64,000 bases of DNA from Bacteroides mediterraneensis (GCF_016900355.1 NZ_JACJKA010000002.1:124001-188000), one strand, 5' to 3'. Positions 35,000 through 43,832 are shown, numbered from the stretch's first letter. Made by a program: numbers and translations. Notes: generated from the letters alone by a model not told the origin.

Positions 35000-35461
35000 G
35001 TGGATACTTTAAGTTACAAGACCATTTCTGCAAACAAGGAAACAGCAACGAAAGAATGGGTTGTTGTGGATGCTACCGATCAGGTTGTAGGCCGTCTCGG
35101 TGCAAAAGTTGCAAAGTTGTTGAGAGGTAAGTACAAACCGAACTTCACCCCTCATGTAGACTGCGGTGATAACGTAATCATCATCAACGCAGACAAAGTG
35201 AAATTTACAGGTAAGAAAATGACTGACAAGATTTACCTGAGCTATACAGGTTATCCTGGTGGTCAGCGTGAAATTACTCCGGCTCGTTTGATGGCAAAAC
35301 CGAACGGTGCTGAAAAACTGATGAAGAGAGTAGTTAAAGGTATGCTTCCTAAGAACCGTCTGGGAGCTAAGTTGCTGGGCAACTTGTATGTTTACGAAGG
35401 AAGTGAACACAAACACGAAGCTCAGACTCCGAAAGTAATCGATATTAATACACTTAAATAA
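35000..35461 (+). CDS. rplM: 50S ribosomal protein L13
   Basis: The 153-residue protein is read from GTG (35000), giving MDTLSYKTISANKETATKEW, the usual Bacteroidales L13 start. Core motifs are WVVVDATDQVVGRLG, GDNVIIINADKV, KIYLSYTGYPGG and GMLPKNRLGAKLL. It is a large-subunit assembly protein. rpsI follows 6 nt downstream, the widely conserved L13-S9 pair. Confidence 0.96.
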   Translation: MDTLSYKTISANKETATKEWVVVDATDQVVGRLGAKVAKLLRGKYKPNFTPHVDCGDNVIIINADKVKFTGKKMTDKIYLSYTGYPGGQREITPARLMAKPNGAEKLMKRVVKGMLPKNRLGAKLLGNLYVYEGSEHKHEAQTPKVIDINTLK

Positions 35462-35467
35462 TAAAGA

Positions 35468-35854
35468 ATGGAAGTAGTAAATGCATTAGGCAGACGTAAA
35501 AGCGCAGTTGCTCGCGTTTTCGTAAGCGAAGGTACAGGAAAGATTACTATTAACAAGAGAGACCTTGCACAGTACTTTCCATCAACTATTCTGCAGTATG
35601 TAGTTAAACAGCCGTTGAACAAATTGGAAGTGGCTGAAAAATATGATATCAAAGTTAACTTGTGTGGTGGTGGTTTCACTGGCCAGTCTCAGGCTTTGCG
35701 TCTGGCTATCGCTCGTGCACTGGTTAAAATCAACCCTGAAGACAAGAAGACTCTTCGTGCAGAAGGCTTCATGACTCGTGATTCTCGTTCTGTTGAACGT
35801 AAGAAACCGGGACGTCCGAAAGCACGTCGTAGATTCCAGTTCAGTAAACGTTAA
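35468..35854 (+). CDS. rpsI: 30S ribosomal protein S9
   Basis: This 128-residue protein opens with NALGRRKSAVARVF, contains GGGFTGQSQALRLAIARAL and ends in the basic tail KKPGRPKARRRFQFSKR, whose terminal SKR contacts P-site tRNA. It is complete and typical of S9. A gap of 212 nt with degenerate repeats separates it from rpsB. Confidence 0.96.
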   Translation: MEVVNALGRRKSAVARVFVSEGTGKITINKRDLAQYFPSTILQYVVKQPLNKLEVAEKYDIKVNLCGGGFTGQSQALRLAIARALVKINPEDKKTLRAEGFMTRDSRSVERKKPGRPKARRRFQFSKR

Positions 35855-36066
35855 CGAGGGGACAAGTTGGATAAGGGACAAGTTGGCAAGGATACTCTCT
35901 TATTATGGAATATTTCCTTGTTGCCTCGTCAACTGATACCTCGTCACCTAAAGAAGCGTTTAGTATCTAAACTGCCAGGATTCTTCCTGCAAGCATTTGT
36001 CGGAAAGACTACCGGACAGTTGGTTCAATAAACAAAAAAGAAAGTAAACGATTAAAATTAAAGACA
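35855..36066 (+). repeat. rpsI-rpsB spacer with direct and inverted repeats
   Basis: A 16-bp direct repeat starts at the first of two copies of GGGACAAGTTGG (near 35859 and 35875). It is followed about 35 nt later by an imperfect inverse (CCTTGTTGCCTCGTCAACT, near 35917), so the transcript can fold into a long imperfect hairpin. No ORF or promoter with a full consensus is seen. It may tune S2 expression within the operon or be a decayed repeat element. Confidence 0.5.
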
Positions 36067-36906
36067 ATGTCAAGAGTAAATTTTGATACATTATTGGAGG
36101 CTGGTTGCCACTTCGGACACCTTAAAAGAAAGTGGAACCCTGCAATGGCTCCTTATATTTTCATGGAACGCAACGGTATTCATATCATCGATTTGAACAA
36201 AACTGTTGCTAAAGTTGATGAAGCTGCTGAAGCTTTGAAGCAAATCGCAAAATCAGGAAAGAAAGTCCTGTTCGTTGCTACTAAGAAACAAGCTAAACAG
36301 GTAGTAGCTGAGAAAGCTGCTTCTGTAAACATGCCGTACGTAATCGAACGTTGGCCGGGTGGTATGTTGACTAACTTCCCGACAATCCGTAAGGCTGTGA
36401 AGAAAATGGCTACTATCGACAAATTGACTAACGATGGTACTTATTCTAACCTGTCAAAGAGAGAAATCCTGCAGATTTCTCGTCAGCGTGCTAAATTGGA
36501 AAAGAACCTCGGTTCTATCGCTGATTTGACTCGTCTGCCGTCTGCATTGTTCGTAGTCGACGTAATGAAAGAAAACATCGCAGTTCGCGAAGCTAACCGT
36601 CTGGGTATTCCTGTATTCGCTATCGTAGATACAAACTCTGACCCGACAAATGTAGACTTCGTAATTCCGGCAAACGATGACGCTACTAAGTCAGTAGAAG
36701 TTATCTTGGATGCTTGTTGCGCTGCTATGGCAGAAGGTCTGGAAGAAAGAAAAGCTGAAAAGGTAGATATGGAAGCTGCTGGTGAAAATGCACCGAAAGC
36801 TGCAAAGAAAAAATCTACTAAGGCTCGCATGGACAAGGCTGAAGAAGAAGCCATCAACGCTTCTAAAGCAGCTGCCTTCATGAACAAAGACGAAGAAGAA
36901 GCTTAA
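36067..36906 (+). CDS. rpsB: 30S ribosomal protein S2
   Basis: The 279-residue protein carries LLEAGCHFGHLKRKWNPAM, KVLFVATKKQAKQVV, RWPGGMLTNFPTIRKA and GIPVFAIVDTNSDP, all standard for S2. The C-terminal 50 residues form a charged, Ala/Lys/Glu-rich extension (PKAAKKKSTKARMDKAEEEA) common in Bacteroidetes. It is followed by tsf, the usual pair, after a long heptad-repeat hairpin. Confidence 0.96.
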   Translation: MSRVNFDTLLEAGCHFGHLKRKWNPAMAPYIFMERNGIHIIDLNKTVAKVDEAAEALKQIAKSGKKVLFVATKKQAKQVVAEKAASVNMPYVIERWPGGMLTNFPTIRKAVKKMATIDKLTNDGTYSNLSKREILQISRQRAKLEKNLGSIADLTRLPSALFVVDVMKENIAVREANRLGIPVFAIVDTNSDPTNVDFVIPANDDATKSVEVILDACCAAMAEGLEERKAEKVDMEAAGENAPKAAKKKSTKARMDKAEEEAINASKAAAFMNKDEEEA

Positions 36907-36914
36907 TATAAGGT

Positions 36915-36990
36915 AAGTTGAGAATTGAAAATTGAAAATTGGGAAGACTGTATTCTCGATTCTCAATTCTCAATTCTCAACTTTGTTTTT
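36915..36990 (+). repeat. Long hairpin built from heptad repeats between rpsB and tsf
   Basis: Left arm 36915-36943 is built on GAATTGA/AAATTGA heptads and right arm 36954-36983 on TCTCAAT heptads. They pair over about 30 bp with two mismatches and two G-T wobbles, and T-rich TTTGTTTTT follows. It lies inside a ribosomal operon, so it may act as a partial terminator, an RNA processing or stability site, or be a mobile repeat. Confidence 0.7.
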
Positions 36991-37025
36991 ATGCATATTA
37001 TTAACTCAAAATAAAAGATATTATT

Positions 37026-38018
37026 ATGGCTGTAAGTATGGCTGATATCACCAAGCTCCGTAAAATGACAGGAGCTGGTATGATGGACTGTAAAAATGCT
37101 TTGACAGAAGCTGAAGGCGATTTCGACAAAGCAGTAGAAATTATCCGTAAAAAAGGACAGGCTGTAGCTGCAAAACGTTCTGACCGTGAAACTTCAGAAG
37201 GTTGTGTACTGGCTAAATCAACTGGCGACTATGCAGCAATGATTGCTTTGAAGTGTGAAACTGACTTCGTAGCTAAGAATGCTGATTTCGTAGCGCTGAC
37301 TCAGGCTATCCTGGATGCGGCTATCGCTAACAAATGCAAGACTTTGGATGAAGTAAAGGCTCTGCCGATGGGTAGCGGTACAATTGCTGACGCAATCGTA
37401 GAACGCAGCGGTATCACAGGTGAAAAGACAGAATTGGATGGTTACAACTTCGTTTCTGGCGCTTGCACTGCTGTTTACAACCACATGAACAAGAACCAGC
37501 TTTGCACTATCGTAGCTTTCAATAAGGTTTGTGATGAAAAAGTGGCTCACGAAATCTGTATGCAGATTGCAGCTATGAACCCGATTGCTATCGATGAGGC
37601 CGGTGTACCTGAAGCTGTAAAAGAAGAAGAAATCAAGGTTGCTGTTGAAAAGACTAAAGCTGAACAGATTCAGAAGGCTGTAGAAGCTGCGTTGAAGAAA
37701 GCGGGTATTAACCCGGCTCACGTAGACAGCGAAGAGCACATGGAAAGCAACATGGCTAAGGGCTGGATTTCTGCAGAAGATGTAGCTAAAGCAAAGGAAA
37801 TCAAAGAAACTGTAGCTGCTGAAAAGGCTGCTCACTTGCCGCAGGCTATGATTGAGAACATTGCCAAAGGTCGTCTGGGCAAATTCTTGAAAGAAGTTTG
37901 TCTGTTGAACCAGGAAAGCATCATGGAACCGAAGAAGACTGTAGCTGACGTATTGAAAGAAGCTGATCCTGAATTGGCTATCACAGACTTCAAACGTTTC
38001 ACTTTGCGCGCTGAATAA
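37026..38018 (+). CDS. tsf: Elongation factor Ts
   Basis: This 330-residue guanine-nucleotide exchange factor for EF-Tu begins with a UBA-like domain (ITKLRKMTGAGMMDCKNALTE), then the TDFVAKN motif (about 80-86) and two alpha/beta subdomains. It is longer than the E. coli protein, with an inserted charged helix near 200-260, as in other Bacteroidetes. It ends the ribosomal operon at two tandem terminators. Confidence 0.96.
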   Translation: MAVSMADITKLRKMTGAGMMDCKNALTEAEGDFDKAVEIIRKKGQAVAAKRSDRETSEGCVLAKSTGDYAAMIALKCETDFVAKNADFVALTQAILDAAIANKCKTLDEVKALPMGSGTIADAIVERSGITGEKTELDGYNFVSGACTAVYNHMNKNQLCTIVAFNKVCDEKVAHEICMQIAAMNPIAIDEAGVPEAVKEEEIKVAVEKTKAEQIQKAVEAALKKAGINPAHVDSEEHMESNMAKGWISAEDVAKAKEIKETVAAEKAAHLPQAMIENIAKGRLGKFLKEVCLLNQESIMEPKKTVADVLKEADPELAITDFKRFTLRAE

Positions 38019-38039
38019 TCGATATTCAATATTCTTTTT

Positions 38040-38103
38040 CGGGCATGCGGTTTTGCATGCCCGATTTGTTTTACGGCTGTTTGTTTCAAGCAGCCGTTTT
38101 TTA
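38040..38103 (+). terminator. Tandem terminators after tsf
   Basis: The first hairpin is CGGGCATGC / GCATGCCCG (38040-38063) and the second ACGGCTG / CAGCCGT (38073-38097), the latter followed by six T. Confidence 0.9.
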
Positions 38104-38147
38104 TTGATTATTATCAGGAAAAGTAATTCATCAAGCTGGATATTTTG

Positions 38148-38155
38148 TATTTTTG
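38148..38155 (+). promoter_or_regulatory. -7 box of gpmI
   Basis: TATTTTTG fits TAnnTTTG and lies 48 nt before the ATG. The -33 element is weak. Confidence 0.5.
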
Positions 38156-38203
38156 CTGCCGGAAAACATAGAATGGAATTCTAACTTTTAAACAAAATAG
38201 ATT

Positions 38204-39718
38204 ATGGCAAAGAAAGCGCTTTTAATGATTTTGGATGGTTGGGGATGTGGCGACCATCAGAAAGATGATGTAATCTTCAATACTCCGACTCCTTACTGGG
38301 ACAGCCTGCTGGCTACCTATCCTCACTCACAGTTGCAGGCCAGTGGTGAAAATGTAGGTCTTCCCGACGGACAGATGGGTAACTCTGAAGTAGGTCACCT
38401 GAACATCGGTGCCGGACGTATCGTATATCAGGACTTGGTAAAGATTAACCGTGCTTGTGCCGACAACAGCATCCTGAAGAACAAAGAAATCGTGTCTGCT
38501 TTCTCATACGCAAAAGAGCATGGCAAGAACATGCACTTCATGGGATTGACTTCCAACGGTGGTGTACACTCTTCTTTGGATCACTTGTTCAAATTGTGTG
38601 ACATCGCAAAGGAATATGGACTGGAAAATACATTCATCCACTGCTTCATGGACGGTCGTGACACTGACCCGAAGAGCGGTAAAGGATTTATCCAACAGCT
38701 GACTGACCATTGTGCAAAATCAACTGGTAAGATTGCTTCTATCGTAGGTCGTTTCTACGCTATGGACCGTGACAAACGTTGGGCTCGTATCAAAGAAGCC
38801 TACGACTTGCTGGTAAGCGGTATCGGTAAGAAAGCTACTGACATGGTACAGGCTATGCAGGAATCATACGATGAAGGTGTAACCGATGAATTCATCAAAC
38901 CGATTGTCAATGCAAACTTCGACGGTACCATCAAGGAAGGCGATGTAGTAATCTTCTTCAACTACCGTAACGACCGTGCGAAAGAGTTGACTATCGTGTT
39001 GACTCAGCAGGATATGCCGGAAGAAGGCATGAAGACTATCCCGGGATTGCAGTACTACTGCATGACTCCGTACGATGCTTCTTTCAAGGGTGTTCACATC
39101 CTATTCGACAAGGAAAACGTACAGAACACACTGGGCGAATACCTGGCCAACAACGGAAAGACTCAGCTGCACATTGCAGAAACAGAAAAATATGCACACG
39201 TAACCTTCTTCTTCAACGGTGGACGTGAAACTCCGTATGCCAACGAAGACCGTATTCTGGTTCCATCTCCGAAAGTAGCTACTTACGACCTGAAACCGGA
39301 AATGAGTGCTTACGAAGTGAAAGACAAACTGGTAGAAGCTATCGGTACACAGAAATACGATTTCATCGTAGTAAACTATGCCAACGGCGATATGGTAGGT
39401 CACACAGGTATCTACGAAGCTATCGAAAAGGCAGTAGTTGCTATCGACAACTGCGTGAAAGATACTGTAGAAGCTGCCAAGGCAAACGGTTATGAAGTGA
39501 TCATCATTGCCGACCACGGAAATGCTGACCACGCTTTGAATGCCGACGGTACACCGAACACGGCTCACTCTTTGAACCCGGTTCCGTTTGTATACGTCAC
39601 AGAAAACAAGAATGCCAAGGTAGAAAACGGTGTGTTAGCCGATGTTGCTCCTTCTATCCTGCACATTTTAGGTATGGCTCAGCCGGCAGAAATGACAGGT
39701 CATGACCTGATTAAATAA
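38204..39718 (+). CDS. gpmI: 2,3-bisphosphoglycerate-independent phosphoglycerate mutase
   Basis: This 504-residue alkaline-phosphatase-fold enzyme interconverts 3- and 2-phosphoglycerate in glycolysis. Landmarks are ILDGWGCG (metal Asp), [15 protein letters not shown] with the phosphorylated Ser (about 61-75), [35 protein letters not shown] and [12 protein letters not shown] (metal ligands near 425-440). Complete and typical of the two-Mn family. Single-gene unit with a terminator. Confidence 0.96.
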   Translation: MAKKALLMILDGWGCGDHQKDDVIFNTPTPYWDSLLATYPHSQLQASGENVGLPDGQMGNSEVGHLNIGAGRIVYQDLVKINRACADNSILKNKEIVSAFSYAKEHGKNMHFMGLTSNGGVHSSLDHLFKLCDIAKEYGLENTFIHCFMDGRDTDPKSGKGFIQQLTDHCAKSTGKIASIVGRFYAMDRDKRWARIKEAYDLLVSGIGKKATDMVQAMQESYDEGVTDEFIKPIVNANFDGTIKEGDVVIFFNYRNDRAKELTIVLTQQDMPEEGMKTIPGLQYYCMTPYDASFKGVHILFDKENVQNTLGEYLANNGKTQLHIAETEKYAHVTFFFNGGRETPYANEDRILVPSPKVATYDLKPEMSAYEVKDKLVEAIGTQKYDFIVVNYANGDMVGHTGIYEAIEKAVVAIDNCVKDTVEAAKANGYEVIIIADHGNADHALNADGTPNTAHSLNPVPFVYVTENKNAKVENGVLADVAPSILHILGMAQPAEMTGHDLIK

Positions 39719-39754
39719 GCTGTCTGAAATCCTCAAGAGAACTATATAAAAAGT

Positions 39755-39793
39755 CGGGCTTCGCTGCAAAAAGGTAGTGAAGCCCGTTTTTTT
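39755..39793 (+). terminator. Terminator after gpmI
   Basis: CGGGCTTC (39755-39762) pairs with GAAGCCCG (39779-39786), followed by seven T. Confidence 0.9.
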
Positions 39794-40021
39794 ATGCTTT
39801 GCGGTCAAACGGCATGTCTGATGAAACTTTGCTTTGTGGATGTAGTAGGGGATGGTGGATGACCTGCTGTCTGTGAGGCGATGTGCGGTTCCTGCTTGGT
39901 GAGTGTGGGCGATACGTTTTTTTTCGCGGAAACAAGGTAGAAGAGGGAGAAAGTACAAACGCATAGTCTGGAAGATTGTCGGTCGTTCTCCTCCGAAACC
40001 TGATAGGAAAGAAAATAAAAA
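39794..40021. other. Gene-free stretch between gpmI and rpmH
   Basis: About 230 nt between two convergent terminators. No frame has a plausible start plus family resemblance, and no RNA gene was recognised. Confidence 0.5.
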
Positions 40022-40052
40022 GCCGCAAGGTAAAATGAGATTACTTTGCGGC
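40022..40052. terminator. Terminator of rpmH (minus strand)
   Basis: GCCGCAAGGTAA pairs with TTACTTTGCGGC. The minus-strand transcript is followed by a T-run (TTTTTATTTTC), and four T also follow on the plus side. Confidence 0.85.
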
Positions 40053-40076
40053 TTTTCTATCAAACAGAGTGCTTGA

Positions 40077-40238
40077 TTAAGCTTTCACTCCGTTGTATTC
40101 GTCAGATACAGTTAATTTCTTGCGGCCTTTAGCGCGACGTGCTGCCAATACTCGGCGACCGTTAGCGGTAGCCATTCTTTCACGGAAACCGTGTTTGTTT
40201 CTTCTCTTTCTGTTAGAGGGTTGGAATGTTCTTTTCAT
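40077..40238 (-). CDS. rpmH: 50S ribosomal protein L34
   Basis: The minus strand encodes a 53-residue protein, [20 protein letters not shown] then [20 protein letters not shown] and [13 protein letters not shown]. The signature TFQPSxRKRRxKHGFRxRM is diagnostic of L34. The gene is short but complete, has its own full-consensus promoter on the minus strand (40283-40313) and ends at a bidirectional terminator. It is not beside rnpA or dnaA here; divergent efp shares the intergenic region. Confidence 0.96.
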   Translation of the reverse strand: MKRTFQPSNRKRRNKHGFRERMATANGRRVLAARRAKGRKKLTVSDEYNGVKA

Positions 40239-40282
40239 TTTCGTATATACTATTTATGTTATTATTCCATGCGTTCGGGCTG

Positions 40283-40313
40283 CAAAATTAGTGACTTTTT
40301 TTTAATAATCAAA
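40283..40313 (-). promoter_or_regulatory. Promoter of rpmH
   Basis: On the minus strand, TTTG (40310-40313), 19 nt, TAATTTTG (40283-40290): a full consensus match, about 45 nt before the ATG. Confidence 0.8.
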
Positions 40314-40340
40314 GTGCTAAATCATTTTTAGACAAATCTT

Positions 40341-40372
40341 TTTGTGTTTTTTCGTGATTTAGATTAATTTTG
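40341..40372 (+). promoter_or_regulatory. Promoter of efp
   Basis: TTTG (40341-40344), 20 nt, TAATTTTG (40365-40372): a full consensus match, 55 nt before the ATG. Confidence 0.8.
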
Positions 40373-40427
40373 CAACCGTATTCAGAGAATAAATCAACTA
40401 TAACATAATAATAAAAGGATTTAAGTT

Positions 40428-40994
40428 ATGATTAATGCTCAAGACATTAAAATCGGAACCGCTATCCGTATGGATGGCAAATTGTATTTCTGCATTGACT
40501 TCCTGCATGTAAAACCGGGTAAAGGAAACACTTTCATGCGTACGAAACTGAAAGACGTGGTAGACGGATACGTATTGGAACGTCGTTTCAACATCGGTGA
40601 GAAACTGGAAGATGTACGTGTAGAACGCCGTCCTTACCAGTATCTGTATAAAGAAGGTGAAGACTATATCTTCATGAACCAGGAAACTTTCGAACAGGTG
40701 CCTATCGCTCACGACCTGATTGAAGGTGTAGACTTCCTGAAAGAAGAAATGGTAGTAGATGTAGTTTCTGATGCTTCTACTGAAACTATCCTGTTCGCTG
40801 AACTGCCGGTAAAAGTACAGTTGAAAGTGACTTACACTGAACCGGGTCTGAAAGGTGATACAGCTACTAACGCTACTAAACCGGCTACTGTTGAAACAGG
40901 TGCTACTGTACGTGTACCGTTGTTCATCAACCAGGACGAAATTATCGAAGTCGATACTCGTGACGGTTCTTACGTAGGTCGTGTAAAAGCTTGA
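40428..40994 (+). CDS. efp: Elongation factor P
   Basis: The 188-residue protein has the three beta-barrel layout of EF-P: a KOW-like domain with the tip HVKPGKGNTF (Lys32, equivalent to the modified residue of other bacteria), then an OB domain and the C-terminal VRVPLFINQDEIIEVDTRDG signature. It relieves ribosome stalling at polyproline. No modification enzyme is adjacent. Monocistronic, with a full promoter and a strong terminator. Confidence 0.95.
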   Translation: MINAQDIKIGTAIRMDGKLYFCIDFLHVKPGKGNTFMRTKLKDVVDGYVLERRFNIGEKLEDVRVERRPYQYLYKEGEDYIFMNQETFEQVPIAHDLIEGVDFLKEEMVVDVVSDASTETILFAELPVKVQLKVTYTEPGLKGDTATNATKPATVETGATVRVPLFINQDEIIEVDTRDGSYVGRVKA

Positions 40995-41031
40995 TGATAT
41001 ACTGTCAGAGAAATCATTCTCGAAGATAAAA

Positions 41032-41067
41032 AGAAAGCCGCATTGGAACATTCCAGTGCGGCTTTCT
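41032..41067. terminator. Bidirectional terminator between efp and GH95
   Basis: AGAAAGCCGCATTGGAA pairs with TTCCAGTGCGGCTTTCT across a CA loop. On the minus strand it is followed by TTTTTATC, so it can serve both convergent genes. Confidence 0.85.
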
Positions 41068-41087
41068 GCTTGTTATATCTTTTGCTC

Positions 41088-43517
41088 TTACAAGAGCTGG
41101 ATACCTTTGTTCGCTCTTAGGTTGACGGTTTTGGTCTTGCCGTTGAAGCTGACTTTTGTCTTTCCTCCTTTTCGTGCCTGGATGTACAGGGAAGTCACTT
41201 TCCCGTCTTTCCATTCCATGTCGACCACGAAACCTCCACGGGCACAGATGCCTTTCACGCTGCCGTCTTTCCATGCTTCGGGAAGAGCCGGGAGCAGCTG
41301 GATGCTGTTTTCGGACGATTGCATCAGCATTTCAATCACGCCGGCACAACCTCCGAAGTTTCCGTCAATCTGGAACGGAGAATGGGCATCGAGCAGGTTC
41401 GGATACGTACCTCCTCCGCGACGGGCATCTTTTCCTTTGTAGTTGTCCGGGCTGACATAGTTCAGCAGACGGCGATAGATATGGTAGGCATTCTTGCTGT
41501 CTTTCAGGCGGGCATACAAGTTGACACGCCAGCCGGTGCTCCATCCGGTAGTCTTGTCTCCTTTGATTTCCAGCGTACGGGCGCAAGCTTTGGCCAGGTC
41601 GGGAGTGCTTTCCACTGACAGGTGACGGCCCGGATACAAACCGAACAAGTGTGACTGGTGACGGTGTTGCGGGTCTTCATCACTCCAGTCGTGGAACCAT
41701 TCCTGCAGATTACCTTTCTTGCCAATCTGATAAGGTAATATGCGGTCCAGGGTTTTTTCAATCTGTTTCCGGAATTCTTTGTCCGTACCGAGAGCTTCGG
41801 CAGCCTTGGATGCATCAATCAGGCATTCGCGGGTCATGGCCAAGTCGGCTGTACAGCCGTAAGAAGTGGCACCTACATACCCGTCGGGTGTCACGAACTT
41901 GTTCTCCGGAGAAGTTCCCGGTGAAGTAATCAGTTTGCCGTCCTTTTCAATCAACCAGTTCAGGCAGAATTCGGCAGCCCCTTTCAGTACCGGATAATAT
42001 TGCTGAAGGAAGGCCTTGTCTTGGGTGAAGGCATAGCGTTCCCAAATATGGGTTGACAGCCAGGCACCTCCCATGGTCCAGCAAGCCCATGAAGGGTCAC
42101 CCCCGTGCAGACCGACCGGACAGGTCATGGCCCATATATCCGTGTTCTGTCCCAGACACCATCCTTTGTCTACGCCATAATAGGCCTTGGCCGTTTCTTC
42201 CCCTGTATGTTGCAGGTTGGCGATGAATTCCATCAGCGGGCGGTGCATCTCACTCAGGTTGGCCGTTTCGGCAGCCCAGTAATTTTCCTCTAAGTTGATG
42301 TTGCTGGTATAGTTGCAGCTCCAGGGTGGAAGCAGCTTTTCGTTCCACAGTCCTTGCAGGTTGGCCGGAACCCCCGGGGTACGCGAACTGGAAATGAGCA
42401 GGTAGCGGCCGTACTGGAAATACAAGGCTTCCAGTTCCGGGTTCTTCTGGGCTTTGTCGGTATATTGCAGCAACTGTACGTCAGTCGGCAGGCTGGCAAT
42501 GGCTTTGTCGGTCGTGCCGAGATTCAGTTCTACCCGGTTGAAGAACGACTGGTAGTCGGCCACGTGGGCCTTTTCAAGTGTGTCGAATGATTTCTGTGCG
42601 GCCCGGTTCATTCGCTGTGCTACCAGGTTTCGGTAGTCACGGCCTTCTTTCATCGGGTCCTTATCGAAGCCGTTGAAGCTGGTCACGTTGGCCACTAAAA
42701 TCAGCGCCTCTTTCCCGCCGGCTATCTTCAGTTCACCCGACGGGAAACTCTTCACCTGGCTGTTGGGGGCAATTACCCGGATCAGGGTGCGGAAATGCGT
42801 GCCCCGTTCCGGATTGTACAGGTGCTTGTTTTTCATGTCATCGAGATACACCGGATAAGAATGGTAGGCAGCATAGCCTTCCGCAGAGATTTCATTGCCT
42901 GTGGCTGTAGTGGCATGAGGCAGAAGTGAGTTGAAGGCAAGTGTAGCTTGAAGTCCCTTTTCACTTTCCGTCTGCAGACGGAGTACGAGGACAGAGTCAG
43001 GAGCCGAAGCGAAATAATCGCAGGAGAAAGCCTTTCCGTTCCGCTGGTAGCTGGTCCGGGCGAGTGCCTGCCGGATGTCCAGTGTCCGCTGGTATCCGGT
43101 TATCTTTGCAGGGGTGTCCAAGTAGGTGATGGAGAGCTGTCCCAGCGGCTGGTAGTTTTCACTGTAGTGTCCCTGCACCTTTCGTTGGGCGAGGTCTGCG
43201 CCTCGGTAGTCTTCCTTGTCAAGCAAGGCCCGGATTTCCGGGATGGCCTTGTAGGCATCGGGCGTCGTGACTTTCCGGTCAGGTTCACCGGTCCATAGTG
43301 TCAAGTCGTTCAGGGAGAGGACGTCTTTGTCCGTGCCTCCATAAAGAATGGCTCCCATCGTGCCGTTTCCGATGACCAGAGCCTCTTCGAAATATTCCGC
43401 AGGCCGGTCGTAATGCAGCACCAGCTGGTTTTGTGCGGAAAGTGGGAATGTAGGCAATGAAATGGTGCAGGCCATTACCACAATGCCCTTCCATTTACGA
43501 ATAAAAATACTTTTCAT
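41088..43517 (-). CDS. Secreted GH95 alpha-L-fucosidase/galactosidase family enzyme
   Basis: The 809-residue enzyme starts with a signal peptide (MKSIFIRKWKGIVVMACTIS and on to PLSA). This fixes the start at 43517 rather than an ATG at 43685, which lies in the repeat array. An N-terminal beta-domain (ALVIGNGTMGAILYGG) precedes the (alpha/alpha)6 barrel. CNYTSNINLEENYWAAE holds the paired Asn residues used in GH95 catalysis, and IDGNFGGCAGVIEML the C-terminal catalytic Asp region. GH95 enzymes remove alpha-1,2-L-fucose or alpha-L-galactose by inversion. It is a lone gene; array 2 lies 102-227 bp upstream. Confidence 0.9.
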   Translation of the reverse strand: MKSIFIRKWKGIVVMACTISLPTFPLSAQNQLVLHYDRPAEYFEEALVIGNGTMGAILYGGTDKDVLSLNDLTLWTGEPDRKVTTPDAYKAIPEIRALLDKEDYRGADLAQRKVQGHYSENYQPLGQLSITYLDTPAKITGYQRTLDIRQALARTSYQRNGKAFSCDYFASAPDSVLVLRLQTESEKGLQATLAFNSLLPHATTATGNEISAEGYAAYHSYPVYLDDMKNKHLYNPERGTHFRTLIRVIAPNSQVKSFPSGELKIAGGKEALILVANVTSFNGFDKDPMKEGRDYRNLVAQRMNRAAQKSFDTLEKAHVADYQSFFNRVELNLGTTDKAIASLPTDVQLLQYTDKAQKNPELEALYFQYGRYLLISSSRTPGVPANLQGLWNEKLLPPWSCNYTSNINLEENYWAAETANLSEMHRPLMEFIANLQHTGEETAKAYYGVDKGWCLGQNTDIWAMTCPVGLHGGDPSWACWTMGGAWLSTHIWERYAFTQDKAFLQQYYPVLKGAAEFCLNWLIEKDGKLITSPGTSPENKFVTPDGYVGATSYGCTADLAMTRECLIDASKAAEALGTDKEFRKQIEKTLDRILPYQIGKKGNLQEWFHDWSDEDPQHRHQSHLFGLYPGRHLSVESTPDLAKACARTLEIKGDKTTGWSTGWRVNLYARLKDSKNAYHIYRRLLNYVSPDNYKGKDARRGGGTYPNLLDAHSPFQIDGNFGGCAGVIEMLMQSSENSIQLLPALPEAWKDGSVKGICARGGFVVDMEWKDGKVTSLYIQARKGGKTKVSFNGKTKTVNLRANKGIQLL

Positions 43518-43618
43518 AGTTAGTGTGTGTGTTAAAAAAGAAATCAGTCGCAAGTTATCAAGAAAATTTCGGAAAGGCAAAAAATGGACTTTAAACATGT
43601 AAAAAAGTAAGTGTAAAA

Positions 43619-43744
43619 AAACGTCTTTGCGTTTGAATGGAAACGCAAGTGCATTTGAAGTCAAACGCAAGTACGTTTCATTCAAAACGCAAGGACGTTT
43701 TATTTCAAACGCAAAGGCGTTTCAGTCCAAACGCACTTGCGTTT
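43619..43744. repeat. Array of six 16-bp palindrome-like units, exact 22-bp period (array 2)
   Basis: Units start at 43619, 43641, 43663, 43685, 43707 and 43729. Each follows AAACGyNNNNrCGTTT closely, e.g. AAACGCAAGTACGTTT and AAACGCACTTGCGTTT. The five 6-bp spacers all differ (GAATGG, GAAGTC, CATTCA, TATTTC, CAGTCC). The 22-bp period excludes coding. It lies between the GH95 start and the rpmE2 terminator, and it shares period, unit size and spacer size with array 1. Confidence 0.92.
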
Positions 43745-43771
43745 TTTCGGGGGAATCTGAACGGTCACAAA

Positions 43772-43806
43772 AAAAGCCTTCCCATCGTCACGATGGAAAG
43801 GCTTTT
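43772..43806. terminator. Terminator of rpmE2
   Basis: AAAAGCCTT-CCATCG / CGATGG-AAGGCTTTT around TCA, with A- and T-runs on both sides. It serves the minus-strand L31 gene. Confidence 0.8.
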
Positions 43807-43832
43807 CTTTATTTTTCCCGAAAAATAATCAA

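Noticed and set aside
39794-40021. Possible small gene between gpmI and rpmH
   Set aside because: Open frames here lack a supported start or family resemblance and lie between two terminators.
43518-43685. N-terminal extension of GH95 to the ATG at 43685, and plus-strand frames across the array
   Set aside because: A clear signal peptide begins at 43517, and a 22-bp repeat shifts frame each unit, so the array is not coding.
43619-43744. CRISPR array
   Set aside because: Units of 16 bp with 6-bp spacers are far below CRISPR sizes, units are imperfect palindromes, and no cas genes are present.
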